From NCBI GenBank assembly GCA_020427635.1, contig JAGQOH010000006.1, positions 22,843-86,842 on the forward strand: a stretch of 64,000 nucleotides of DNA, read 5' to 3'. The position numbers were made by a program, and so were the translations under genes. Below, one piece after another: positions 37,804-44,686 of the stretch. This DNA comes from Phycisphaerales bacterium (GTDB lineage: Bacteria > Planctomycetota > Phycisphaerae > Phycisphaerales > UBA1924). Position 1 is the stretch's first letter. Each line of letters starts with the position of its first letter. The notes beneath the pieces were generated by a model. It searched no databases and was not told where the DNA came from. It worked only from the letters and a program-made list of their open reading frames with translations.

Positions 37804-38673
37804 CTACCGCCCCCTGCGCTGAGCGCCGCCCACGGGATACACCGCATCCAGCGCAAACCCCTGCGCTCGCGCGTCCTCCACTGTCACCCGCACCAGCTTC
37901 TCCTGCGCATCGCTCCACACCCACACATGCGTCTGACCCTCTTCTTGCAACACCGGCTCCACCTCCACCCCATACCGCTTGAACAACTCCGTCAGAATCT
38001 CATCCTCGCTCCCGCGAATCACATACGCCGCCGTCGGCTTCAACCCAGGCTGATTCGTCGGGCGCACCCCAAGCAGCCCGTCGCGCGTCGAATTGAACCC
38101 CGACACAATCGCCAGATACGCAGTCCCCGGATCGCTCACCGAGATCGTCCAATCCGTCTCACCACGCTCCACACGCCACAACTCAACATCACGCCCGCGC
38201 GTCGACGACCCGCCAGCACGCCACCGCGAGTCAGGCCCGCGCGCAATCACCGTCGTCGGACGATTGATATCCCCCCACACCCAGTACGCCAACTTCACAT
38301 CACCCGCGGTGCGCCTGTCCCACCCGTAGTACTTCCCCAGCCACTCCCACAGCCCAATGCCCGTATCGAAATACCGCGTCGTCGACAGACTCGCCGGCCG
38401 AATCACCCACGCACGCTCCACCGCCACAAACACAAACACCGACAACACAACCACAACCGCCCACGACAACAGACGCCGCGTCCACTCCTGCCGCTTCGGA
38501 CACGCACGCATCGTCTTCGGGTCGCTCGGCTCAAAGACGCGCCCACACTCCGGACACACCGCCGGGTTCGTCCGCCACGCACCACCCAAATCGTAGTCGC
38601 ACTGCCGACAAAACAGCCCCTCGACCGGCCACGTCATCGCCTCACCCGCCGGTTGTGCGCTCTGCTCTTCCAA
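37804..38673 (-). CDS. Zinc-ribbon membrane protein, uncharacterised
   Basis: A 289-residue protein. A zinc ribbon FCRQCDYDLGGAWRTNPAVC plus PECG occupies residues 21-44, and one membrane helix (LLSWAVVVVLSVFVFVAV) lies near 67-84. An extracytoplasmic domain with many Trp and Tyr residues follows (LWEWLGKYYGWDRR). Only the zinc ribbon is recognisable; it is the same type as at 26.4 kb and 40.3 kb. The gene starts 56 bases from the divergent dehydratase operon and ends 37 bases before purM, with which it shares its strand. Confidence 0.65.
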   Translation of the reverse strand: MEEQSAQPAGEAMTWPVEGLFCRQCDYDLGGAWRTNPAVCPECGRVFEPSDPKTMRACPKRQEWTRRLLSWAVVVVLSVFVFVAVERAWVIRPASLSTTRYFDTGIGLWEWLGKYYGWDRRTAGDVKLAYWVWGDINRPTTVIARGPDSRWRAGGSSTRGRDVELWRVERGETDWTISVSDPGTAYLAIVSGFNSTRDGLLGVRPTNQPGLKPTAAYVIRGSEDEILTELFKRYGVEVEPVLQEEGQTHVWVWSDAQEKLVRVTVEDARAQGFALDAVYPVGGAQRRGR

Positions 38674-38729
38674 CCGCCCTCCAAACCAATCAACGCCCCA
38701 ATGCCGCCAAACCTCTATCCTCTGCCCCC

Positions 38730-39161
38730 ATGCACTTCTGCCTCGTCGATCGTGTCCTCGAACACACGCCCGGACGCATCGTCACACTCAAAAACGTCTC
38801 CGCCGCCGAGGAATACCTCCAAGACCACTTCCCAACATTCCCTGTCCTGCCCGGGGTATTCATGCTCGAAGCCTGCGTGCAAGCCGCCCGCACACTCATC
38901 GATCTCGACGCCCAAGCAGCAAGCCAACCCATCCCCCCCCGATACGTCCTCGCCGCCGCCAAGGCCCTCAAATATGGCAACTTTGTCGCCCCAGGCCACG
39001 CCCTCCGCATCGAAATCACCGCCGCGGGCGACCCCCACGCCCCCGAACGCGCCTTCAAGGCACTCGGCACCCTGATCAACCCTGCCGACCCCAACGCCGA
39101 CACCCCCACCTGCGTCTCGGGTCGCCTCACCCTTCGGCCGCTGCGCATCCCCCCCTCCTAA
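38730..39161 (+). CDS. FabZ-like hot-dog 3-hydroxyacyl-ACP dehydratase (first of pair)
   Basis: A 143-residue hot-dog fold protein. The motif DHFPTFPVLPGVFMLEACVQ carries the catalytic His33 and Glu47 at the spacing of FabZ/FabA. The C-terminal half keeps the beta strands of the fold (FVAPGHALRIEITAAGD). FabZ removes water from 3-hydroxyacyl-ACP in fatty-acid or polyketide synthesis. The start at 38730 matches the LVDRVLEHTPG beginning of the family. It is first of three same-strand genes with an acyl carrier protein between two dehydratases, so a dedicated acyl chain rather than bulk fatty acid synthesis is possible. Confidence 0.82.
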   Translation: MHFCLVDRVLEHTPGRIVTLKNVSAAEEYLQDHFPTFPVLPGVFMLEACVQAARTLIDLDAQAASQPIPPRYVLAAAKALKYGNFVAPGHALRIEITAAGDPHAPERAFKALGTLINPADPNADTPTCVSGRLTLRPLRIPPS

Positions 39162-39213
39162 CTTGGCCTCCACCCCACGCCACGCCCGCCCGCCAATCGG
39201 CAATAATGCCTCC

Positions 39214-39606
39214 ATGAACCGCGACGAAATCTTCTCCAAGATCCAAGAGGTCCTCGTCGACGCCCTGGGTGTCGATGACGACGAGGTCACCCCCGAAGCC
39301 GTCCTCACCGCCGACCTCGGGGCCGAGTCCATCGACTTCCTCGACATCTCCTTCAAACTCGAACAGGCCTTCGGCTTCAAGATCGCACAAGGCGAACTCT
39401 TCCCCGACAACGCCGCGCAAAACCCCGACTACGTCAAAGACGGCCTCGTCACCGACAAAGGCCTCGCCGAACTCAAAGACAAAATGCCACACGTCGACTT
39501 CGCCGGCTTCGAAGCAGACCCCCAACTCTCCAAGATCGGCAAGCTCTTCACCGTCAACGCCCTCGTCAGCTTCGTCGAAAACAAGCTGCAAACCGCCAAC
39601 GCGTAA
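39214..39606 (+). CDS. Acyl carrier protein, extended form
   Basis: A 130-residue carrier protein. Helix 1 is NRDEIFSKIQEVLVDALGV. The phosphopantetheine site is TADLGAESIDFLDISFKLE with Ser39; the usual D-S-L is E-S-I here. Standard bacterial ACPs have about 78 residues; this one has an insert of about 40 residues between helices 2 and 3 (around residues 65-105, NPDYVKDGLVTDKGLAELKD), as in specialised ACPs of planctomycetes and aryl-polyene type systems. It lies between two FabZ-like genes, 52 and 11 bases away. Confidence 0.85.
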   Translation: MNRDEIFSKIQEVLVDALGVDDDEVTPEAVLTADLGAESIDFLDISFKLEQAFGFKIAQGELFPDNAAQNPDYVKDGLVTDKGLAELKDKMPHVDFAGFEADPQLSKIGKLFTVNALVSFVENKLQTANA

Positions 39607-39617
39607 GGAACTCAACC

Positions 39618-40139
39618 TTGCGCTGGATGTGGATCGATCGCGTCGTCGAACTCGAGCGCGGCAAACGCCTCGTCGCCATCAAAAACATCTCACTCTCAGA
39701 AGAACACCTCCACGATCACTTCGCCGCCGACGCCGCGCGCAACCTCCCCGCAACACCCGTCATGCCCTTCTCCCTCGTCATCGAAGGCATGGCCCAAACC
39801 GCCGGCATCCTCGTGGGCCACGCCAACGACTTCGCTGAAAAAGTCATCCTCGCCAAGATCGGAAACGCATCCATCGACCGCGAACCGCTCCCAGGCCACA
39901 CCCTGCGCTACACCGCCGAAATCGTGCAGCTCGACGCCGCCGGCGCCGCCACCAAAGGCGTGATCGACCTCTTCGACCACGCCGACCCCACCGCCTCATG
40001 GCAACGCGTCGGCTCCATCGACCTCATGTTCTCCCACATCGACGCCAATCGCTCCGGCCACACCTTCCCCGAACACAACTTCGTCTTTGGCGACGCCTTC
40101 AAAACCCTCCTCCGCACCTCGGGCGTCCCCGTCGCCTAA
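39618..40139 (+). CDS. FabZ-like hot-dog dehydratase (second of pair), TTG start
   Basis: A 173-residue hot-dog protein. The catalytic region is LHDHFAADAA followed by PATPVMPFSLVIEGMAQ, with His34 and Glu56; an insert of about eight residues separates the His strand from the PVMP turn. The start is taken as TTG 39618 because AAGGAA lies 7 bases upstream; ATG 39627 would put that site 16 bases away. It begins 11 bases after the ACP gene. It may act on a different chain length or serve as an isomerase or a non-catalytic partner of the first copy. Confidence 0.78.
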   Translation: MRWMWIDRVVELERGKRLVAIKNISLSEEHLHDHFAADAARNLPATPVMPFSLVIEGMAQTAGILVGHANDFAEKVILAKIGNASIDREPLPGHTLRYTAEIVQLDAAGAATKGVIDLFDHADPTASWQRVGSIDLMFSHIDANRSGHTFPEHNFVFGDAFKTLLRTSGVPVA

Positions 40140-40180
40140 CCCAGCGCACCTACCACACACACGGCAAGGCTCCTAACCCC

Positions 40181-40207
40181 GCTAGCCCCGACCGCAAGGG
40201 AGGGGGT
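40181..40207. repeat. 27-bp direct repeat, copy 1
   Basis: An exact 27-base sequence beginning GCTAGCCCCGACCGCAAG and ending GGGGGT, identical to the copy at 40541..40567. The flanking bases differ on both sides, so the identity ends sharply. It lies in the 465-bp stretch 40140-40604, which holds no intact gene. Confidence 0.9.
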
Positions 40208-40233
40208 GGCGCTTCGCCGGGTGAGGGGTGCTT

Positions 40234-40510
40234 TCAGGTCCCACACTCCGGACACACCACATCTTCTCCAAGCCCCGTCCTGTCATATCCACACTTGCCG
40301 CAGCGCCCTCGCGCCCGTCGACGCGCGGCCCGCGCGGGCGGATAGAGAACATTGAAAAGCACAATCCCAATCAACCACGCGGAACCAAACACCCCACTGT
40401 CTGCAAGCAAGCCGCGCCAAACTCGTCGCCACACCAAGCACCGCGCACACCACAACCAACGCAACGCGCTTCGTCGTGATGAATCGCCGAATGCGGCTCA
40501 CGCGAGGCAT
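40234..40510 (-). pseudogene. Frameshifted small zinc-ribbon membrane protein gene
   Basis: An ATG at 40510 opens a frame with a basic N-terminus and a hydrophobic helix (KRVALVVVCAVLGVATSLARL). Near 40405-40415 the frame loses sense, while the next frame continues with GLLADSGVFGSAWLIGIVLF and then a complete zinc ribbon (CGKCGYDRTGLGEDVVCPEC) to a TGA at 40234. Joined by one frameshift these make a two-helix, zinc-ribbon protein of the type found at 26.4 and 38 kb. It is either a pseudogene, a programmed frameshift or a single-base assembly error. It is flanked by two copies of a 27-base repeat. Confidence 0.5.
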
Positions 40511-40540
40511 CCTTCTCCGGGTGCCCGGCTGCAACACCTG

Positions 40541-40567
40541 GCTAGCCCCGACCGCAAGGGAGGGGGT
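40541..40567. repeat. 27-bp direct repeat, copy 2
   Basis: Identical to 40181..40207, in the same orientation, 360 bases apart. The two copies flank the frameshifted zinc-ribbon gene, one on each side. Confidence 0.9.
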
Positions 40568-40570
40568 TTC

Positions 40571-40600
40571 TTCTCTGTGCCCTCTGCGCCTCTGCGGTGA
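40571..40600. repeat. Short CTCTGYGC-type tandem element
   Basis: The sequence TTCTCTGTGCCCTCTGCGCC followed by TCTGCGGTGA contains three near-repeats of CTCTGYG. Very similar strings recur between genes in cyanobacteria and planctomycetes in my experience; that recollection was not checked. It abuts the stop codon of the DUF5658 gene at 40605. Confidence 0.5.
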
Positions 40601-40604
40601 ATCT

Positions 40605-40928
40605 TCATCCCCACGCCGCAAGCTGCCCAAGCGCCACACCCACAGGCAACACACTGATCGCCACCGCCGCGCGCGACAACGACTTCCCCGCCATCTGCTT
40701 GCGCCGCCCCACCAGCTCACACGCCACGAGCACGAAACCCACCGTACAGAATTTGTAGAACGTGATCCCCTTGGGCCCGCCGTGTTCGATCACCCACGCC
40801 GCGATCCCGTTCAACTCCTCGCCGCCCATGCACAGGATCGTCCAGGTGAGAAGCACATCCAGTGCTGCAAGCAGCACATAGGACCCATAGGCCCTCGGAA
40901 ACAGGACCGGTTCGCGGAAAGTCCGCAT
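40605..40928 (-). CDS. DUF5658-type small membrane protein
   Basis: A 107-residue protein with three membrane helices. The first contains the family pattern of DUF5658: LDVLLTWTILCMGGEELNGIAAWVIE, with Asp in the helix and the GGEELN turn. The function of this family is unknown. It is the last gene of the long minus-strand operon beginning at rpmE, 23 bases after aroDE. Its stop lies next to the CTCTGYG repeat. Confidence 0.7.
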   Translation of the reverse strand: MRTFREPVLFPRAYGSYVLLAALDVLLTWTILCMGGEELNGIAAWVIEHGGPKGITFYKFCTVGFVLVACELVGRRKQMAGKSLSRAAVAISVLPVGVALGQLAAWG

Positions 40929-40951
40929 GCCGTCAAGGGTTTTCGCATATC

Positions 40952-42580
40952 TCAGCCCAAGGTTGCAAGAGCCTCGTGTGTGATCCGGGCGAAGAAATCA
41001 CTCGATGGCGCCCCCGCCCCCACCCAGGCCCGACTTTGGGCCGCCGCCTGGGCCGCAAAAAGGGCCGCCCCATCAATCACACCCCAACCGGCCTCGCGCG
41101 CCGCCGCCACCAAGGGCGTTGCCAAAGGCCGGTACACCGTGTCGAACACCACGGACTTCCCGCCCACATCTGTCTCCATTTCCCTTGGATCAATAGGCAT
41201 TTCGCTCGGCCCGGGCCCGCCCGCCATGCCCAAGGGCGTCGCGTTCACCCAGCAATCGCTCTTGGCCGTCAACCGTCCATCCCAAAGCCGCACCGCGATG
41301 TTGGGCAATCCGATGTCCTTCGCCATCGCCTCACCCTTTGCAACATCGCGCGCGAAGATCGTCACACGCGCCCCCGCATGTGCAAGCCCCGCTGCCGCCG
41401 CCCGCGCCACACCACCCGCGCCAAGCACGCCAACATGCGCGCCGCCCAGGTCATCGCCCAACTGCGCGCGCACCAACGCCACGATCGCCGGCATGTCCGT
41501 ATTCATCACCAACACCGACCCGTCATCACGCACCGTCATCGTGTTCGCCGCGCCACACAACCGCACGGCCTCATCAATGACCCACGTGCGCGTCGTGTCC
41601 GCCTCTGCAAGCTGCACAAGATGCCCCTTGTGCGGAATCGTCACGCTCGCGCCCGCAAAGTCCAACCACGTCGCCCCAAGCAGTTCCAGCACCGTCGCCT
41701 TGAAGCCCTCATACGCCGCTTCCTTTGCGATGCGCATGGGCAGGTACACGCCGTCATGTCCCGCCGCCTCGAACGCCGCGTTGTGTACCTCGGGCCCAAT
41801 CGAATGCCCCACCGGATCACCAAACAATCCATACACCTTCGTGCGCTTGCCGATCGAATCGAACCGATACGTCTCGCGCAGCTCCCGAATCGTCGGCTGA
41901 CCCGGCGCCGTCTCCTTGCCATACTCGACACTCGCAAAGGTCAGGAAACCGCCAAACTTCGGTGCAAGCACTCGGCTCATCAACCCGTCTTCACCCATCC
42001 CGAGCGCAATCGTGGGCCGATCCCTGTCAAGCAGAATCTCGAACAACTCCAGATTGTCCCGCACACTTCTTGCACGAAACACAATCTTGTGAATCGTCGC
42101 CGCCTTCTGCGCGCGCAGCTCCTGCAGCTTCTTGAACAAATCCTTGGGCCGACCCTCAAAATCATGCACGCTCAGGATCAACCCCGGCGCATGCTCGCGC
42201 GACTTGTTCGGATGATCGATCGCCAGATGCACCTTCTGCCGCAAGTTCGCGCTGCGAAGATAGGTCGACAACTCCAGATCCAGATACTTGGGTGGATTGC
42301 CCATCGTGCCGAGCTTCTCATACAACGCGATCCGCGCATCATCATCACCGTCGTATGCGCCACCTTCGTGCGCACTGCGGCAGGTGACAATGCACGGCAA
42401 GGGCGAACGTTCCACGTGGAACATGACCCGTTCTGCGCCGCTCGTATCGCCCGCGCCGGAAAACACCTGGTCGACCCGAAACTCCACTATGTGTGCGCCC
42501 AACTCGCGCGCTCGCGCAGCTCGCTCGAGCGCACTCGATGTCTCATCAACCATGATGGGCGCACAGATGAGTGTCGTCAT
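40952..42580 (-). CDS. Bifunctional 3-dehydroquinate dehydratase (type I) / shikimate dehydrogenase
   Basis: A 542-residue fusion of two consecutive shikimate-pathway enzymes. Residues 1-225 are a type I dehydroquinase, with the active-site His in LSVHDFEG and the Schiff-base Lys in ATIHKIVFRARS. Residues about 265-542 are shikimate dehydrogenase: VYGLFGDPVGHSIGPEVHN, then TIPHKGHLVQLA with the catalytic Lys, CGAANTM and NTDMPA with the paired Asp, and the cofactor loop GVLGAGGVARA. Such AroD-AroE fusions are known from chlamydiae, plants and planctomycetes. Codons 53-58 (MFHVER) contain a parS-like palindrome. Confidence 0.95.
   Translation of the reverse strand: MTTLICAPIMVDETSSALERAARARELGAHIVEFRVDQVFSGAGDTSGAERVMFHVERSPLPCIVTCRSAHEGGAYDGDDDARIALYEKLGTMGNPPKYLDLELSTYLRSANLRQKVHLAIDHPNKSREHAPGLILSVHDFEGRPKDLFKKLQELRAQKAATIHKIVFRARSVRDNLELFEILLDRDRPTIALGMGEDGLMSRVLAPKFGGFLTFASVEYGKETAPGQPTIRELRETYRFDSIGKRTKVYGLFGDPVGHSIGPEVHNAAFEAAGHDGVYLPMRIAKEAAYEGFKATVLELLGATWLDFAGASVTIPHKGHLVQLAEADTTRTWVIDEAVRLCGAANTMTVRDDGSVLVMNTDMPAIVALVRAQLGDDLGGAHVGVLGAGGVARAAAAGLAHAGARVTIFARDVAKGEAMAKDIGLPNIAVRLWDGRLTAKSDCWVNATPLGMAGGPGPSEMPIDPREMETDVGGKSVVFDTVYRPLATPLVAAAREAGWGVIDGAALFAAQAAAQSRAWVGAGAPSSDFFARITHEALATLG
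42408..42423. promoter_or_regulatory. parS-like site (ParB centromere sequence)
   Basis: CGTTCCACGTGGAACA contains the perfect 14-base palindrome GTTCCACGTGGAAC. The bacterial parS consensus is TGTTTCACGTGAAACA, and the variant with GTTCCACGTGGAAC is the form used by Pseudomonas. It lies inside the coding sequence of aroDE, where it encodes FHVER. I found no second copy in the window. In other bacteria parS sites cluster within the origin-proximal part of the chromosome. Confidence 0.75.
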
Positions 42581-42587
42581 CGCGCGC

Positions 42588-43865
42588 TCAATCTACCTGC
42601 TGCGCGCACGCGGCGCTCGCCGCGGCTGTGCCCGCGACAAATCCCGACGCCCACGCCCATTGGAAGTTGAACCCGCCGATTCGGCCATCGACATCGCAGA
42701 CTTCGCCGGCCAGGTGCAGGCCCGGACAGACTCGGCTCTCCATCGAGGCCAGGTCCAACTCGGCAAGTGGGACGCCGCCCGCGGTGACCTCGGCGTGGTT
42801 CCAGCCGCGATCACCTGTGACCGGCAGCTGCAGGTTGGTGATGGCGTGGGCGAGGGCCTTGCGGTGCTCGCGAGAAAGTTGCGCGCCGGGAGTGGCTGGA
42901 TCGACGTCGGCGTGGTCGCACAGTGCGCGGGCGAGGCGCTCGGGAAGGCGCTCGCGGAGGAAGGAGAGAATTGTGCGTTTCGCGAGGTCGAGCAGCGCGC
43001 GGTCGATGGATTCGAAGGTTTCATCGGGGAGCCAGTTGATGACGAGGGCGGCGTCGGGGTCATCGACGCGCGCGGCAGTGAGATAGCGCGAGATGTCCAT
43101 GGGCGCGGGACCGGAGAGGCCAAAGTGCGTGCAGAGTGTGTCGTTGGTGAAGGACTTGATGCGCTTGCCGGTGGACGAACGGACTTCGAGCTTTGCGCGG
43201 GTAGAGAGGCCTGGGAGAGAAGGGATGAATGTGTGCGCGGCTTCGAGGGTGATGGGGACGAGCGCGGGGATGAGACGCGGTGTGATGGTGTGGCCAAGTG
43301 CGCGCGCGATGGCGTAGCCGACACCATCGGAGCCCGATTTGGGGAGGCTTTGGCCTCCTGTGCAGAGGATGACGCGCGATGCGCGGGTCATCTCGCTGCC
43401 GGCGCCGTTGATGACGAAGCCGCTGTGCGTGCGCTCGATTGATGAGACGCGCCAGGGGTGGCGCAGGTCGACGGCGGCATCGTGGACTGCGCGCAGGAGT
43501 GCATCGAGGACGGTGCGGGCGGAGTCGGTGGTGGGAAAGAGTTTGCCGGTGTCTTCGCGCTTGAGTTCGACGCCGAGGGCGCGGAAGAAGGCGATGGTAT
43601 CGGCGACGGTGAATCGGCGGAGGACTTTTGCGATTGCGGCGCGCGAGGAGCCGGCGTATTCGTCGGCGTCGACGGTGTGGTGGGTGACGTTGCAGCGGCC
43701 GCCGCCTGAGACGAGAATTTTTGCACCGATTTTTTGTGCGCCGTCGAGGGCGACGATGCGCAGGGAAGCGCCGGCCTCTTGTGCGGTGCGGCCGGCGTGA
43801 ATGGCAGCCATGAGCCCGGCGGCGCCAGCGCCGATGATGGCGATGTCGACGTGATCGGGTTTCAT
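42588..43865 (-). CDS. HI0933-type NAD(P)/FAD-dependent oxidoreductase
   Basis: A 425-residue flavoprotein of the HI0933/YhiN family. The FAD motif is DIAIIGAGAAGLMAAIHAG (residues 7-25). The family hallmark KILVSGGGRCNVTH spans about 49-62, and the C-terminal signature GLHLAGEVCDVDGRIGGFNF lies near 385. The function of this family is little known; some members act on bile acids or haem-like substrates. It overlaps the metallo-hydrolase upstream by four bases. The switch of strand base composition takes place within this gene, at about 42,780, without disrupting its reading frame. Confidence 0.9.
   Translation of the reverse strand: MKPDHVDIAIIGAGAAGLMAAIHAGRTAQEAGASLRIVALDGAQKIGAKILVSGGGRCNVTHHTVDADEYAGSSRAAIAKVLRRFTVADTIAFFRALGVELKREDTGKLFPTTDSARTVLDALLRAVHDAAVDLRHPWRVSSIERTHSGFVINGAGSEMTRASRVILCTGGQSLPKSGSDGVGYAIARALGHTITPRLIPALVPITLEAAHTFIPSLPGLSTRAKLEVRSSTGKRIKSFTNDTLCTHFGLSGPAPMDISRYLTAARVDDPDAALVINWLPDETFESIDRALLDLAKRTILSFLRERLPERLARALCDHADVDPATPGAQLSREHRKALAHAITNLQLPVTGDRGWNHAEVTAGGVPLAELDLASMESRVCPGLHLAGEVCDVDGRIGGFNFQWAWASGFVAGTAAASAACAQQVD
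42660..42850. other. Candidate origin-proximal GC-skew switch point
   Basis: Hand counts of the + strand give C 95 and G 63 in 42421-42660, near balance in 42661-42840 (C 61, G 59), and C 30 and G 58 in 42841-42960. The bias holds far to each side and does not follow gene direction. A change from C-rich to G-rich on the + strand is what marks a replication origin. No DnaA box cluster or AT-rich unwinding element is obvious, so the exact origin is not located. Confidence 0.45.
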
Positions 43866-44686
43866 TGGTCGCGAGCCGCGAGCACATCAAGCGTGTGATC
43901 GAGGACTCCTGGGTCAAAGCGACGCCCGTGTCCCGGGATGACGATCTGTGCGTCGAGTGCCTGCACACGCCGAATTGACTCAGGCCAGTGGGCAAAGTCT
44001 GCATCGGCGCTGTAGCCCACGCGCGAGCCGGCGAGCGCCATGCACCCTGCGAAGGCGATTCTGCGCTTCGGGAACCAGGTCACGATGTTGTCCGGCGTGT
44101 GCGCTTGGCCGGGCCAGCGAATCTCAATCGTCTCCGCACCAAAGTGCAGCGTCATGCCTTGTTGTGGTGGGAAGGTTTCGCTCGGTGGGCGCCAATCATC
44201 ATGCTCGATGTCATTGGTCGGCATTCCGGCGCGAGCCATTGCGTCGATCGTGTCCTGGCGAGCGCGCTCGCCGCGTTCAGCAAGGAGCGCAACTGTCATT
44301 TCATTGCCGATGACGCGCGCGCAGTGTTGAATGAGAACGGCATTGCCGCCCAGACAATCGGCGTGAAAGTGGTTGTTGATGACGGTCATGCGACGTTTGC
44401 CGAAGGTCGCATCAAGCCACTCCAGGAGATCGCGCGTTGCGCGAGCGGTGTATGGCGTGTCGCACAGGATGAGCGATTGGTCGGGCATCTCGCAGAGGAG
44501 CATGTTTTCGGGCCAAGGCTTCTCGTGCACGATGACCCATGTGTGATCGGCGATGCGCTCGCAGGTGAGATCTGGCGCGATGGCAATGGGCGCGCCTGTT
44601 TCGTGCGGCAATGTGGGAGACGGCGCGTTGCACGCAGACATGGCGACGCCAAGCAGAGCAAGAAGCAGTGTGGACCGCTTGCTCAC
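43862..44686 (-). CDS. Lipoprotein metallo-hydrolase of the subclass B1 beta-lactamase type
   Basis: A 274-residue lipoprotein. GTG 44686 overlaps the stop of prfA (GTGA) and has GGAG 6 bases upstream; the signal ends at MSAC (Cys19). All zinc ligands of subclass B1 beta-lactamases are present: His106, His108 and Asp110 in NHFHADCLGG, His196 in GQAHTPDN, Cys215 in AFAGCM, and His253 in PGHG. The substrate-binding Lys that normally follows the Cys by three residues is Leu here, and the Asn of loop 10 is absent. An envelope hydrolase is sure; beta-lactam activity is unproved. Its place inside a translation operon is unexpected. Confidence 0.82.
   Translation of the reverse strand: MSKRSTLLLALLGVAMSACNAPSPTLPHETGAPIAIAPDLTCERIADHTWVIVHEKPWPENMLLCEMPDQSLILCDTPYTARATRDLLEWLDATFGKRRMTVINNHFHADCLGGNAVLIQHCARVIGNEMTVALLAERGERARQDTIDAMARAGMPTNDIEHDDWRPPSETFPPQQGMTLHFGAETIEIRWPGQAHTPDNIVTWFPKRRIAFAGCMALAGSRVGYSADADFAHWPESIRRVQALDAQIVIPGHGRRFDPGVLDHTLDVLAARDQ

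Noticed and set aside
40287..40295. ATATCCACA as a DnaA box
   Set aside because: It differs from TTATCCACA by one base and stands alone; one near-match in 64 kb of sequence is not evidence.
42588..43865. Inversion breakpoint or chimeric join as cause of the skew switch
   Set aside because: The flavoprotein gene spans the switch with its motifs intact from N- to C-terminus, and the operon overlaps on both sides are preserved.
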